Assembly: GCF_000010305.1 (NCBI RefSeq)
Contig: NC_012489.1
Location: 3,107,646 to 3,171,645 of the forward strand
DNA length: 64,000 nt
Direction of reading: 5' to 3'
DNA from: Gemmatimonas aurantiaca T-27
GTDB taxonomy: Bacteria > Gemmatimonadota > Gemmatimonadetes > Gemmatimonadales > Gemmatimonadaceae
In this document: one piece after another, positions 36,535 to 43,899 of the stretch
How positions within the stretch are numbered: position 1 is the stretch's first letter
Layout: each line of letters starts with the position of its first letter
Program-made: the position numbers and the translations under genes
The notes under the pieces: generated by a model
What the model was told of the DNA's origin: nothing
Databases searched by the model: none
Seen by the model: only the letters and a program-made list of their open reading frames with translations

Positions 36535-37508
36535 ACGCCGTGAATACTTTTTCCCCGACGCTCCGCCGCCTTTCGGCGGCCGCCGCTGTGGCCCTCGCGG
36601 TCGTGGCACCTTCCGCTACCCCTCTCGCTGCGCAGGCAGCCGGCAAGACCGGCGTGGTCGTGGTGGCGCACGGCGGTGATTCGCTGTGGAACGCCCTCGT
36701 GCGTGAAGCCGCCATGAAGGCGAAGACCGAGGTGCCGGTCGAAGTCAGCTTCCTCATGAGCTTCGGCGCCACGCAGGCCCGCTTCCAGGACGCGGTCGCC
36801 AAGCTCGAGTCGAAGGGTGTGTCCCGCATCGTGGTGGTGCCGATGTTGGTGTCGAGCCACAGCGGCCACTACGACCAGATTCGCTATCTGGCCGGCGAAC
36901 CGATCGAACTCGACAAGGACATGGCGCATCACCTGCACATGGCCGGTATCGAGAAGCCCAAGACGTCGCTGCCGATCATCGTCACGCCGGCCATGGACAA
37001 CGCGCCGCAGGTCGCTCAGGTCCTCGCGGATCGTGCCAAGGCGCTCGCTCCCAACCCGAAGGAACGGGCACTGCTCATCGTCGGCCATGGTCCGAACTCG
37101 GCGGAAGACTACGCGTCATGGATGGAAAACCTTCGCTCCGTCGCCGACTCGGTGAAGGCCATGACGGGTTTCCGTGATGTGCGTGTCGAGCTGGTGCGCG
37201 ACGACGCCCCGGCGCCGGTCCGCGCGGAGGCGGTGAAGCGCGTGCGTGAGCTCATCGACCTGCAACAAATGGCCACGGGCAAGGACGTGATCGTGGTGCC
37301 GGTACTGGTCTCCAAGGGCAGCGTGAGCCGCGACAAGGTGCCGGCCGACATCAAGGGTACCCCGTCGGTCTACTCGGGCGAGCCGCTGCTGCCGCACGAG
37401 GCCATGTCGCGCTGGGTCGAACTGCGTGTGCGTGATGCGGGCAAGACGCCGGCGAAGACGGCCGAGAAGAAGGCCGCTGCCGCTCCGGCGCATCCGCACG
37501 ATCGCTGA
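36531..37508 (+). CDS. Exported CbiX/CbiK-like sirohydrochlorin chelatase-type protein
   Basis: 325 residues. Signal peptide to about residue 37 (PLAAQAAG). Two CbiX-type halves: first VVVAHGGDSLW (His47) and PMLVSSHSGHYDQ (His110, His113); second LLIVGHGPNSAEDY (His186) and VLVSKGSVSRDKVP, where a Lys-Gly replaces the catalytic His. A His-rich insert MAHHLHMAG (133-136) and tail PAHPHDR add metal ligands. Cytoplasmic CbiX inserts Co or Fe into sirohydrochlorin; an exported version beside haem uptake genes could remove or insert metal in the periplasm (periplasmic CbiK is the closest known parallel). Reaction is inference. Confidence 0.75.
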   Translation: MNAVNTFSPTLRRLSAAAAVALAVVAPSATPLAAQAAGKTGVVVVAHGGDSLWNALVREAAMKAKTEVPVEVSFLMSFGATQARFQDAVAKLESKGVSRIVVVPMLVSSHSGHYDQIRYLAGEPIELDKDMAHHLHMAGIEKPKTSLPIIVTPAMDNAPQVAQVLADRAKALAPNPKERALLIVGHGPNSAEDYASWMENLRSVADSVKAMTGFRDVRVELVRDDAPAPVRAEAVKRVRELIDLQQMATGKDVIVVPVLVSKGSVSRDKVPADIKGTPSVYSGEPLLPHEAMSRWVELRVRDAGKTPAKTAEKKAAAAPAHPHDR

Positions 37509-37594
37509 ACGGTGAGTGGCAGAGCGCGGTGAGCAGCGTGTGACGAGCGATCCGCATTGCAGAACGCCGCATCGGATGTCACGTCCCTGATACC

Positions 37595-37628
37595 ACGAAG
37601 GCCCCGAGCATCTGCCCGGGGCCTTCGT
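37595..37628. terminator. Bidirectional hairpin terminator
   Basis: 12-bp stem (ACGAAGGCCCCG / CGGGGCCTTCGT) with a 10-nt loop between convergent genes. Confidence 0.75.
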
Positions 37629-37648
37629 ACATCGAGCAGGTTGATCGC

Positions 37649-38980
37649 TCAGCGATACAGGCGGTACTTGTCCGCACGCTGATGGAAGCGCGTGAGCTCG
37701 GGGGTCCATGCATTGAAGATCTGCTGCGGGGTGTTGCCCGCGACGAGCATGGTCTTGAGACGCGGCGTGGCGGCGAGACGATCCATCACCGCGTCTTTCC
37801 ATTCGAGCTTGTCGGCGTGCAGCGCGTTCACCGCCCACATGAGGGCCACACCGGCACGATAGGGCTTGAAGGCCGCGCGATCCGTGACATGCAGGCGAAT
37901 GCCCGGCAATGACTGCCCGGAGAACGCGGGCGGGCGACCATGGAACGAGCGCTGGGTGGGCGTGAATGACTCCGCCGTGAAACGCGTCCCTGGCAGATTG
38001 AGTCCGTTGAGCATGGCAACGGCCCGATTGTTGTCGAGCCAGGGCGCACCAATCAGCTCGAACGGATAGTCACTGCCACGCCCTTCGGACAGGTTGATCG
38101 ACTCGAAGAGGCACGTGCCGGCGTACGCCACCAGCGACGAGAACGCGACCAGGTTGGGCGATGGCTTGTGCCACGGCAGGCCGGTGTCGTCGAACCACAT
38201 GTCACGCGTCCATCCCTTCATCGGCACCACATGCACGGTGCCCTTCACGCCCCCGCGCAGCAGGCGCTCACCGTCGTAGAAGCGCGCGAGTTCGCCCGGC
38301 GTCATGCCGTGCAACGCCGGAATGGCCGTGTACGAACCAAAGCGGTAGAACGACGCACTGTCGGCGACAAAACCGTCCGCTCCGCGTCCCCCCAGCGGAT
38401 TGGGGCGATCGAGCACCACCACCGGAATCTTCTTCTCTGCCGCAGCTTCCATCACGAAGCCCAGGATGTTGACGTGCTCGTAAAAGCGCGCGCCCACTTC
38501 CTGAATGTCGTAGATGATGACGTCCACCCCGTCGAGCATCTGCGGCGTCGGCTTGTGCACCTCGCCATAGAGACTGTACTTCGGGACCCCGGTCGCACTA
38601 TCCACCGCATGTTCGGGATCGCGCTGGAGCGAGTAGTCGTTGCTGCGAATGTTGTATTCCATGCCGAACAGCGCCTTCAGACGCACGTTCAGGCGCTTCC
38701 CCGCCCCTGAGTGCAGCGCATCGGCGAGATGGGTGCCATCAGCGAGTCGGCCGCTGTGATTCGACACCAGCGCCACCGATTTCCCGCGGATGAGCTGGCC
38801 GTATTCGGTGAAGAGCCGATCGGCTCCCATGACGAGCGGAGCGCGGGCGGGGGTGCGGGCGGCGGCTGTCCCCTGCGCAGTGACCGGTTGCAGGGCGGGC
38901 GTCGACAGCGCGAGCACGGCCAGCGCCATGCGGGACAGTCGAACGACGGATGCGGATCGGGAGAGAGCGGGACGGTGCAC
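37649..38980 (-). CDS. namZ: DUF1343 protein, NamZ-type exo-beta-N-acetylmuramidase
   Basis: 443 residues from a GTG at 38980 (an ATG at 38929 is possible); exported (ALAVLALSTPALQPVTAQ). DUF1343 signatures: SVALVSNHSGRLADGTHLAD, LKALFGMEYNIR, GVPKYSLYGEVHKPTPQMLDGVDVIIYDIQEVGARFYEHV, VLDRPNPLGG and GLPWHKPSPNL. NamZ releases N-acetylmuramic acid from non-reducing ends of peptidoglycan. No murQ-like genes are visible in the window. Confidence 0.88.
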   Translation of the reverse strand: MHRPALSRSASVVRLSRMALAVLALSTPALQPVTAQGTAAARTPARAPLVMGADRLFTEYGQLIRGKSVALVSNHSGRLADGTHLADALHSGAGKRLNVRLKALFGMEYNIRSNDYSLQRDPEHAVDSATGVPKYSLYGEVHKPTPQMLDGVDVIIYDIQEVGARFYEHVNILGFVMEAAAEKKIPVVVLDRPNPLGGRGADGFVADSASFYRFGSYTAIPALHGMTPGELARFYDGERLLRGGVKGTVHVVPMKGWTRDMWFDDTGLPWHKPSPNLVAFSSLVAYAGTCLFESINLSEGRGSDYPFELIGAPWLDNNRAVAMLNGLNLPGTRFTAESFTPTQRSFHGRPPAFSGQSLPGIRLHVTDRAAFKPYRAGVALMWAVNALHADKLEWKDAVMDRLAATPRLKTMLVAGNTPQQIFNAWTPELTRFHQRADKYRLYR

Positions 38981-39062
38981 GGCAGGGCGGGTGGAGGCGT
39001 GGGACTGAAGGATCTTTATGGCTAGTGTGGGGGGAGACGGGGCACCAGTGCCGAGGGGGGAT

Positions 39063-39227
39063 GGGAGCTGGGGCTACGGGAGCTGGGGCTGCGGGAGCTG
39101 GGGCTGCGGGAGCTGGGGCTACGGGAGCTGGGGCTACGGGAGCTGGGACTACGGGAGCTGGGACTACGGGAGCTGGGACTACGGGAGCTGGGACTACGGG
39201 AGCTGGGACTACGGGAGCTGGGACTAC
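39063..39227 (+). repeat. 15-bp minisatellite, 11 copies, G-quadruplex-prone
   Basis: Eleven head-to-tail 15-bp units, GGGAGCTGGGG/ACTAC. The first five read GGGGCT and the last six GGGACT, with TGC for TAC in units 2 and 3. Every unit has two G-runs of three or more, separated by 4-5 nt, on the + strand. Lies between the namZ-like and phytase genes; the 5-codon period keeps all frames open but no gene is credible. Confidence 0.95.
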
Positions 39228-39261
39228 GGGGAAAGGCGGGAAACGACGGAGACTACGGCTC

Positions 39262-40377
39262 TCAGTTTCCCGAGCAGTCTCCCTGTGCTCCGGTGGCCTG
39301 TGCAATCCTGTCCCATGAGAACGCCGCGATCGCGGCATCGGCGTGTGCGGTGAAGAATGCGCCTCGCGGGAATTTCCCAAAACCACGCTGGGTGAGGGCA
39401 ACACCATCCGTCGTGTTCGTCACCGGGCCAGCGAAACTCGCCACGTGCGCGAAGGTGTTGCGGTCGAACAGGTGGAACGTGTTCACCGTGGCCCCCTGAT
39501 CGGTGGTCACCCAGTAGCCTGCATCGGCTCCACAGCGATACAGCGCAATGCCCTCCGCCTGCTGCGGGAAGTAGCCGCGCCCAAATACCGTGCCGGTGAA
39601 TCGCCCATCGCGCGAATACACCTTGATATGTGAATCGGTCTCCAGCTCCTCGGCCAACAACAGGCGGTCGTGATCCGGATCCGCCAGGATCGATTCCGTC
39701 ACACGAATGGCGCCGGCGGATGTGGTGTCGCCAAAATCACGTACGTGCGTGGCGACCAGACGGCCGTTGCGTAGGGCCACACGATACTGCTTCACACGTG
39801 CGCCCAGGTCGTGCAATGCCGGAACCTGCTCGTCGGCCGTTTCGTAATTGTCGGTGACGTAGACCATCCAGCCACCCGCCGTGTCTGGTAGCGCGGTGAG
39901 GCCATATGGCTTGCGCAGGCGATCCACACCGAACACACCCGCTGGCGTGAAAGAGGGCAACACAAAACCCTGTACACGGTGATTGTCGCGCTCCACCACC
40001 AGCAACAACGAATCCCCCACAACCAACACGCCATTCGGGCGCGCCAACTGGCCCTCACCGGAGCCGGGGCCGCTCACGCGACGCAGCTCCTTGCCGGTAT
40101 TGGCATCGAGTACGATCAGCACATTGGCCGTCTTTGCCGAGGCGATGATCCACGACGCGCTGTCCGCGCCGAAATACACGGCGGGGCCATCCACATTGGC
40201 CGCCGTATCGAGCGCACTGATCCACGTCTCGACCACACGCGCCGTATCCGTGCGCGCTGTGGGAGCGTGCGTGAGTGCCTTGGTGGAGTCGACGGCCGTC
40301 TTGCCGGTGTCGCCCATGCAGGCGACAAGACCGGTCACTCCACCGACCATCGCGATCCTACGTAGAACACTGTTCAC
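39262..40377 (-). CDS. Beta-propeller phytase (3-phytase) lipoprotein
   Basis: 371 residues; lipoprotein signal ends LVAC (Cys20). Propeller phytase pattern: LDTAANVDGPAVYFGADSASW, PYGLTALPDTAGGWMVYVTDN, VKQYRVALRNGRLVATHVRDF, ADPDHDRLLLAEELETDSHIKVYSRDG, AEGIALYRCGADAGYWVTTDQG, and TDGVALTQRGFGKFPRGAFF. These calcium-dependent enzymes cut phosphate from phytate. Start overlaps the TonB receptor stop by 4 bp; BPP genes are commonly paired with TonB receptors. Confidence 0.78.
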   Translation of the reverse strand: MNSVLRRIAMVGGVTGLVACMGDTGKTAVDSTKALTHAPTARTDTARVVETWISALDTAANVDGPAVYFGADSASWIIASAKTANVLIVLDANTGKELRRVSGPGSGEGQLARPNGVLVVGDSLLLVVERDNHRVQGFVLPSFTPAGVFGVDRLRKPYGLTALPDTAGGWMVYVTDNYETADEQVPALHDLGARVKQYRVALRNGRLVATHVRDFGDTTSAGAIRVTESILADPDHDRLLLAEELETDSHIKVYSRDGRFTGTVFGRGYFPQQAEGIALYRCGADAGYWVTTDQGATVNTFHLFDRNTFAHVASFAGPVTNTTDGVALTQRGFGKFPRGAFFTAHADAAIAAFSWDRIAQATGAQGDCSGN

Positions 40378-43100
40378 GGACGGAACCGGAGACCGAGCTG
40401 CAGCGACGGCCGATAGAACTCGCGCTGACGCATGCGATCCGGTGCACCCTGGAACGTGCGGTACGGGGCATTGGTCAGGTTGATCGCTTCGGCGTACACC
40501 TGTGTGCTCGACGTGAAGAAGTAGGACATCGAGAGATCGAGCTGACTGCGGCTGTTGGCAAAAAGGTCGTCACCTTCTTCCTCACCCAGCTCGTCGATGA
40601 AGTCACCCACATGATTGAGACTGACCTGCCCAGAGAAACCGTACTTTTCGTAGCTCACCGCAATGTTGTACGCCCGTGAGGACTGCCCCGCCAGTCGAGT
40701 GACCCGACCGTTCGGCTGGGTGGCCCGGGAGTCGGTGTACGTGAAGTTCGAATACAACCCGAGTCCGCTCAACACACCGGGCAACGAGGTGAAGCGCTGT
40801 TGCCATGCCAGCTCGACTCCGCGAATCTCGCCATCTTGCGCGTTCACCGGTGTCGTGGTTTCGCCACCGAGTTCGTTGTCGAGCGTTTGTGAGAACACCG
40901 GATTGGTGAGCTGCTTGAAAAACACGCCCGCCGAAATCACACCGACACGCTGGTCATAACGTTCGATCATGAGATCGTAGTTCCGCGCCAGCATCGGCTT
41001 GAGCTGCGGATTGCCCGTCTCCACGTCCTCCCCATCCACAATACGATATGGGACCAGGTCGAAAAAGTTCGGGCGGAAAATCGTCTGGGTATACGCGGCT
41101 CGCACATTGGTCTGGTCGGCAATGCGGTAACGCAGGTGCGCCATCGGAAAGAGATTCGTGTAGTTGTTCTTCGCCGACATCGGTGACAGCGTCTCCTCTT
41201 CGGCGTCGAACACATTGCCGTCCGACTCGAGCTGCGTCTGCTCAACACGCACGCCCGGCAGGAACAGCAGGCGAGGCGTGAGATTCAGCTCGGCGGACAC
41301 ATAGCCGGCCAGTACCCGCTCGCGCAGATCGAAGGCTTCGCTCTGGGCTTCCAGGTCGGCTTCTGGCGACGACAGCATGGAGTGAAAGCGCGTCGTGAAA
41401 TCGGACACGTCGGACGCGCTCGTGCGGAACGGCATGGCATAGCGACCGGCCGAGAAGGCAGCGTTGTCGAAACGGCTGCCGATGTCGCGACCCAGCACGA
41501 GATCACCATCTTCGAGTTCCGTGGCGAAGGCATCCAGCACCTGATCCTTATGCCGATCTCGCGCCTTCGCCCCGACACGCAGGCGACCTGTGGTGCTCGT
41601 GCCCAGGCGCAGTGGGAACGACAGGTTGAACGCACCCACCAGGTCCCGGTTGCGTGTGAGCGACGAACCATACTCCATCTCGTCGAACGCGTAGGTGCCA
41701 GCCAGCGCCGCGGCGGAGGGATTGGGCTGCGGACGGTTCACATCGGCACGCGATGGCGAGAACGCCACGTCCTCCTGCAAAAAGCCGAATTCCCTATCGA
41801 ACGGCGTGTCTTCCTGTGATCGCGTGGCTCCGGCGCGATAATCGAGTTGAATGCCACGCGGCAACTGATGCTCCGCGCCGGCCAGCACATTCAACGTACT
41901 GATCTTTTCCAGGCGATTCTTGTGCAGGTACGCCAGTTCGCCGTCTTCGATAAGATGCGCCTGCACGCGTCGCTGTTCCTGGTCCTGCAGTTCGGACCAC
42001 AACCCGTTCACATAGAAGGTCGTGCGCGCATTCGGACGGAAGTCGAGCGAGGCGGTGGACCCGGTGCGCTGTCGCCAGAGTGAATAGTGCCGCACTTCGA
42101 GCTCGTTGAGCGCATCGTCGTCATAGTCTGGCTCCACACCATCCGACCCGAAGTTGCGGCGTCCGTACGAACCCGACAGCAGCCAACCGAAACGCCCGTC
42201 GGCACTGCGATCGCCATAGGTTACGGCGCCTAGCCCCGATCCCTGTTCGCGAATGGCCGCGTAACCGCCAGAGAGCTCTGCCGTCACGGTGCGACCAATT
42301 CCGGGACGCTTCGTGATGAGATTCACCGAACCACCCACCGCATCGGCGTCCATGTCCGGCGTGATAGCTTTCGACACCTCGACAGCGGCCAATACCCCCA
42401 CCGGCACCGCGTCGAGCGCAATCTGCCGCGAGCTCGCTTCCGGTGAACCGATCTGCTCTCCATTCACGGTCACCTGTGTGGTTGCCGCCGATGATCCGCG
42501 CAACTGCACATAGCGCCCTTCACCCTGATCACGCTGCAAGGCCACACCGGGAAGTCGCTGCACCGCTTCGGGAGCCGACGCATCGGGGAAGCGCCCCATC
42601 TGGTCGGCCGCCACCACATTCTTGATGTTGGCGGCATTCTGTTGGCGTGACAGGGCTTCCGCCTGCCCACTCGCGCGCACGGTGACGGCACTGAGCACGA
42701 CACTTTCGAGATCGGCCGTCAGTGTGGTGGTTCCGCCCGTCGTCACACTCACCGTGATCGTTCGTGGTGTCCGCCCGAGATAACTGATGCGCACCCGCAG
42801 TTCGCCAGCAACCACTGGGGCGAGCACAAAGCGCCCTTCGTTGTTGGTGGTCACGGTGAGGGTGGAACCCACCAACGTGACCTGGGCGCCGGGCAACGGG
42901 ACCTTCGATTCCGAGCCACGCACCACGCCGGCCACTCGACCTGTGCCCTGCGCGGAGAGCAGCGTCGGAGCCGCGACCGCCAACAACAGCGCCGCGAGAG
43001 CCAGAAGCGTGAGCGTCTGCGTGAACGCTTGCGCGCAGGCTTCGACAACACGACGAACCACGGCACGGCCAGACCATGCCCATGTGGGACCAACGACCAT
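40374..43100 (-). CDS. TonB-dependent outer-membrane receptor (phytase-linked)
   Basis: 908 residues from the ATG at 43100, which has TGGAG 5 nt upstream; a start at 43124 is less likely. Signal about residues 20-51, regulatory-like domain GRVAGVVRGSESKVPLPGAQVTL, plug with PEAVQRLPGVALQRDQGEGRYVQLRG and VNGEQIGSPEASS, then a barrel ending in ASLQLGLRFRP-type sequence. The QGEGRYV...RG block is typical of the TonB receptors linked to phytases and other polysaccharide/phosphate scavenging. Divergent from the iorA-like gene at 43390. Confidence 0.9.
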   Translation of the reverse strand: MVVGPTWAWSGRAVVRRVVEACAQAFTQTLTLLALAALLLAVAAPTLLSAQGTGRVAGVVRGSESKVPLPGAQVTLVGSTLTVTTNNEGRFVLAPVVAGELRVRISYLGRTPRTITVSVTTGGTTTLTADLESVVLSAVTVRASGQAEALSRQQNAANIKNVVAADQMGRFPDASAPEAVQRLPGVALQRDQGEGRYVQLRGSSAATTQVTVNGEQIGSPEASSRQIALDAVPVGVLAAVEVSKAITPDMDADAVGGSVNLITKRPGIGRTVTAELSGGYAAIREQGSGLGAVTYGDRSADGRFGWLLSGSYGRRNFGSDGVEPDYDDDALNELEVRHYSLWRQRTGSTASLDFRPNARTTFYVNGLWSELQDQEQRRVQAHLIEDGELAYLHKNRLEKISTLNVLAGAEHQLPRGIQLDYRAGATRSQEDTPFDREFGFLQEDVAFSPSRADVNRPQPNPSAAALAGTYAFDEMEYGSSLTRNRDLVGAFNLSFPLRLGTSTTGRLRVGAKARDRHKDQVLDAFATELEDGDLVLGRDIGSRFDNAAFSAGRYAMPFRTSASDVSDFTTRFHSMLSSPEADLEAQSEAFDLRERVLAGYVSAELNLTPRLLFLPGVRVEQTQLESDGNVFDAEEETLSPMSAKNNYTNLFPMAHLRYRIADQTNVRAAYTQTIFRPNFFDLVPYRIVDGEDVETGNPQLKPMLARNYDLMIERYDQRVGVISAGVFFKQLTNPVFSQTLDNELGGETTTPVNAQDGEIRGVELAWQQRFTSLPGVLSGLGLYSNFTYTDSRATQPNGRVTRLAGQSSRAYNIAVSYEKYGFSGQVSLNHVGDFIDELGEEEGDDLFANSRSQLDLSMSYFFTSSTQVYAEAINLTNAPYRTFQGAPDRMRQREFYRPSLQLGLRFRP

Positions 43101-43389
43101 GAGGTCTCCAATACCGGAAGCCAACCAAGAGTCCTGCCAGGCAGGTCAGAACGCTCAAAGGTTGGATCTCATGTTCCCTGACTCTGTGAAGACCGCGTAA
43201 CACCCTCGTCAACGTTCCCGGATCGAGCGGTTCGCCTGCACTCCTGAGCCATTCACCACATTCGTCCGGCAATCCCCCATGTCGCCGCTGCCCGGTTGTC
43301 GGCATGGCATTCATGCTTGAGGAGGCCCCGGATCGTGGAGGACATCGCCTTCGCATCGGGTCGTCAGCCTGTAGCCGGGAGATCGCACG
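43101..43389. promoter_or_regulatory. Divergent intergenic region
   Basis: 289 bp between the TonB receptor and the iorA-like gene, so promoters for both should lie here. I see GGGAGA about 8 nt before the ATG at 43390, and a short palindrome CCTGCC-A-GGCAGG (43133-43145). No clear PhoB box or -35/-10 pair was found. Confidence 0.4.
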
Positions 43390-43899
43390 ATGGCCGTATC
43401 GTTGACCGTCAATGGCAAGATCGTCCGCCTCGATCTGCCACCAGAGACGCCGCTGCTGTGGGCGCTGCGTGACGACCTGGATCTGGTGGGCGCCAAGTTC
43501 GGCTGCGGTCGCGGACAGTGCGGAGCCTGCACCGTTCAGGTGAATGGTTCCATCGCACGATCGTGTACCACGCTCCTCGGCCGTCTCGAGGGCGCGCGCG
43601 TCACGACGATCGAAGGCTTGTCGGTTGATGGATCGCACCCACTGCAACGGGCGTGGTGCGAGCTCGACGTGGCGCAGTGTGGCTACTGCCAGGCAGGCCA
43701 GATCATGGCCGCCTCGGTGTTGCTGTCCCGCACGCCGCAACCCACAGACGCCGAGATTGATGCCGCGATGTCCGGGAATCTGTGCCGATGCGCCACCTAC
43801 CATCGCATCAGGGCCGCCATACATCGGGTGACTTCGTCCGGAGCCACCACGGGATCGCCGTCCACATCGCCTTCCACGTCACGACGCGAGGACGTGTGA
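43390..43899 (+). CDS. Molybdenum hydroxylase small (2Fe-2S) subunit, IorA-like
   Basis: 169 residues. First [2Fe-2S] cluster: FGCGRGQCGACTVQ (Cys39, 44, 47) and Cys59; second: QCGYCQAG (Cys97, 100) and LCRCATY (Cys132, 134). This is the electron-transfer subunit of the isoquinoline 1-oxidoreductase subgroup. The low-complexity tail (GSPSTSPSTSRREDV) is unusual. Stop overlaps the large-subunit start by 1 bp (TGATG). Confidence 0.9.
   Translation: MAVSLTVNGKIVRLDLPPETPLLWALRDDLDLVGAKFGCGRGQCGACTVQVNGSIARSCTTLLGRLEGARVTTIEGLSVDGSHPLQRAWCELDVAQCGYCQAGQIMAASVLLSRTPQPTDAEIDAAMSGNLCRCATYHRIRAAIHRVTSSGATTGSPSTSPSTSRREDV

Noticed and set aside
38739-39407. Minus-strand frame with Pro-Ala-Pro-Val repeats over the minisatellite
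   Set aside because: The 15-bp period leaves every frame open through the repeat; the frame then overlaps the namZ gene in another frame, has no ribosome site and no domain.
43285-43310. TGGCAT...GC sequence as a sigma-54 promoter before the iorA-like gene
   Set aside because: The GG-to-GC spacing is 7 nt instead of the required 10.
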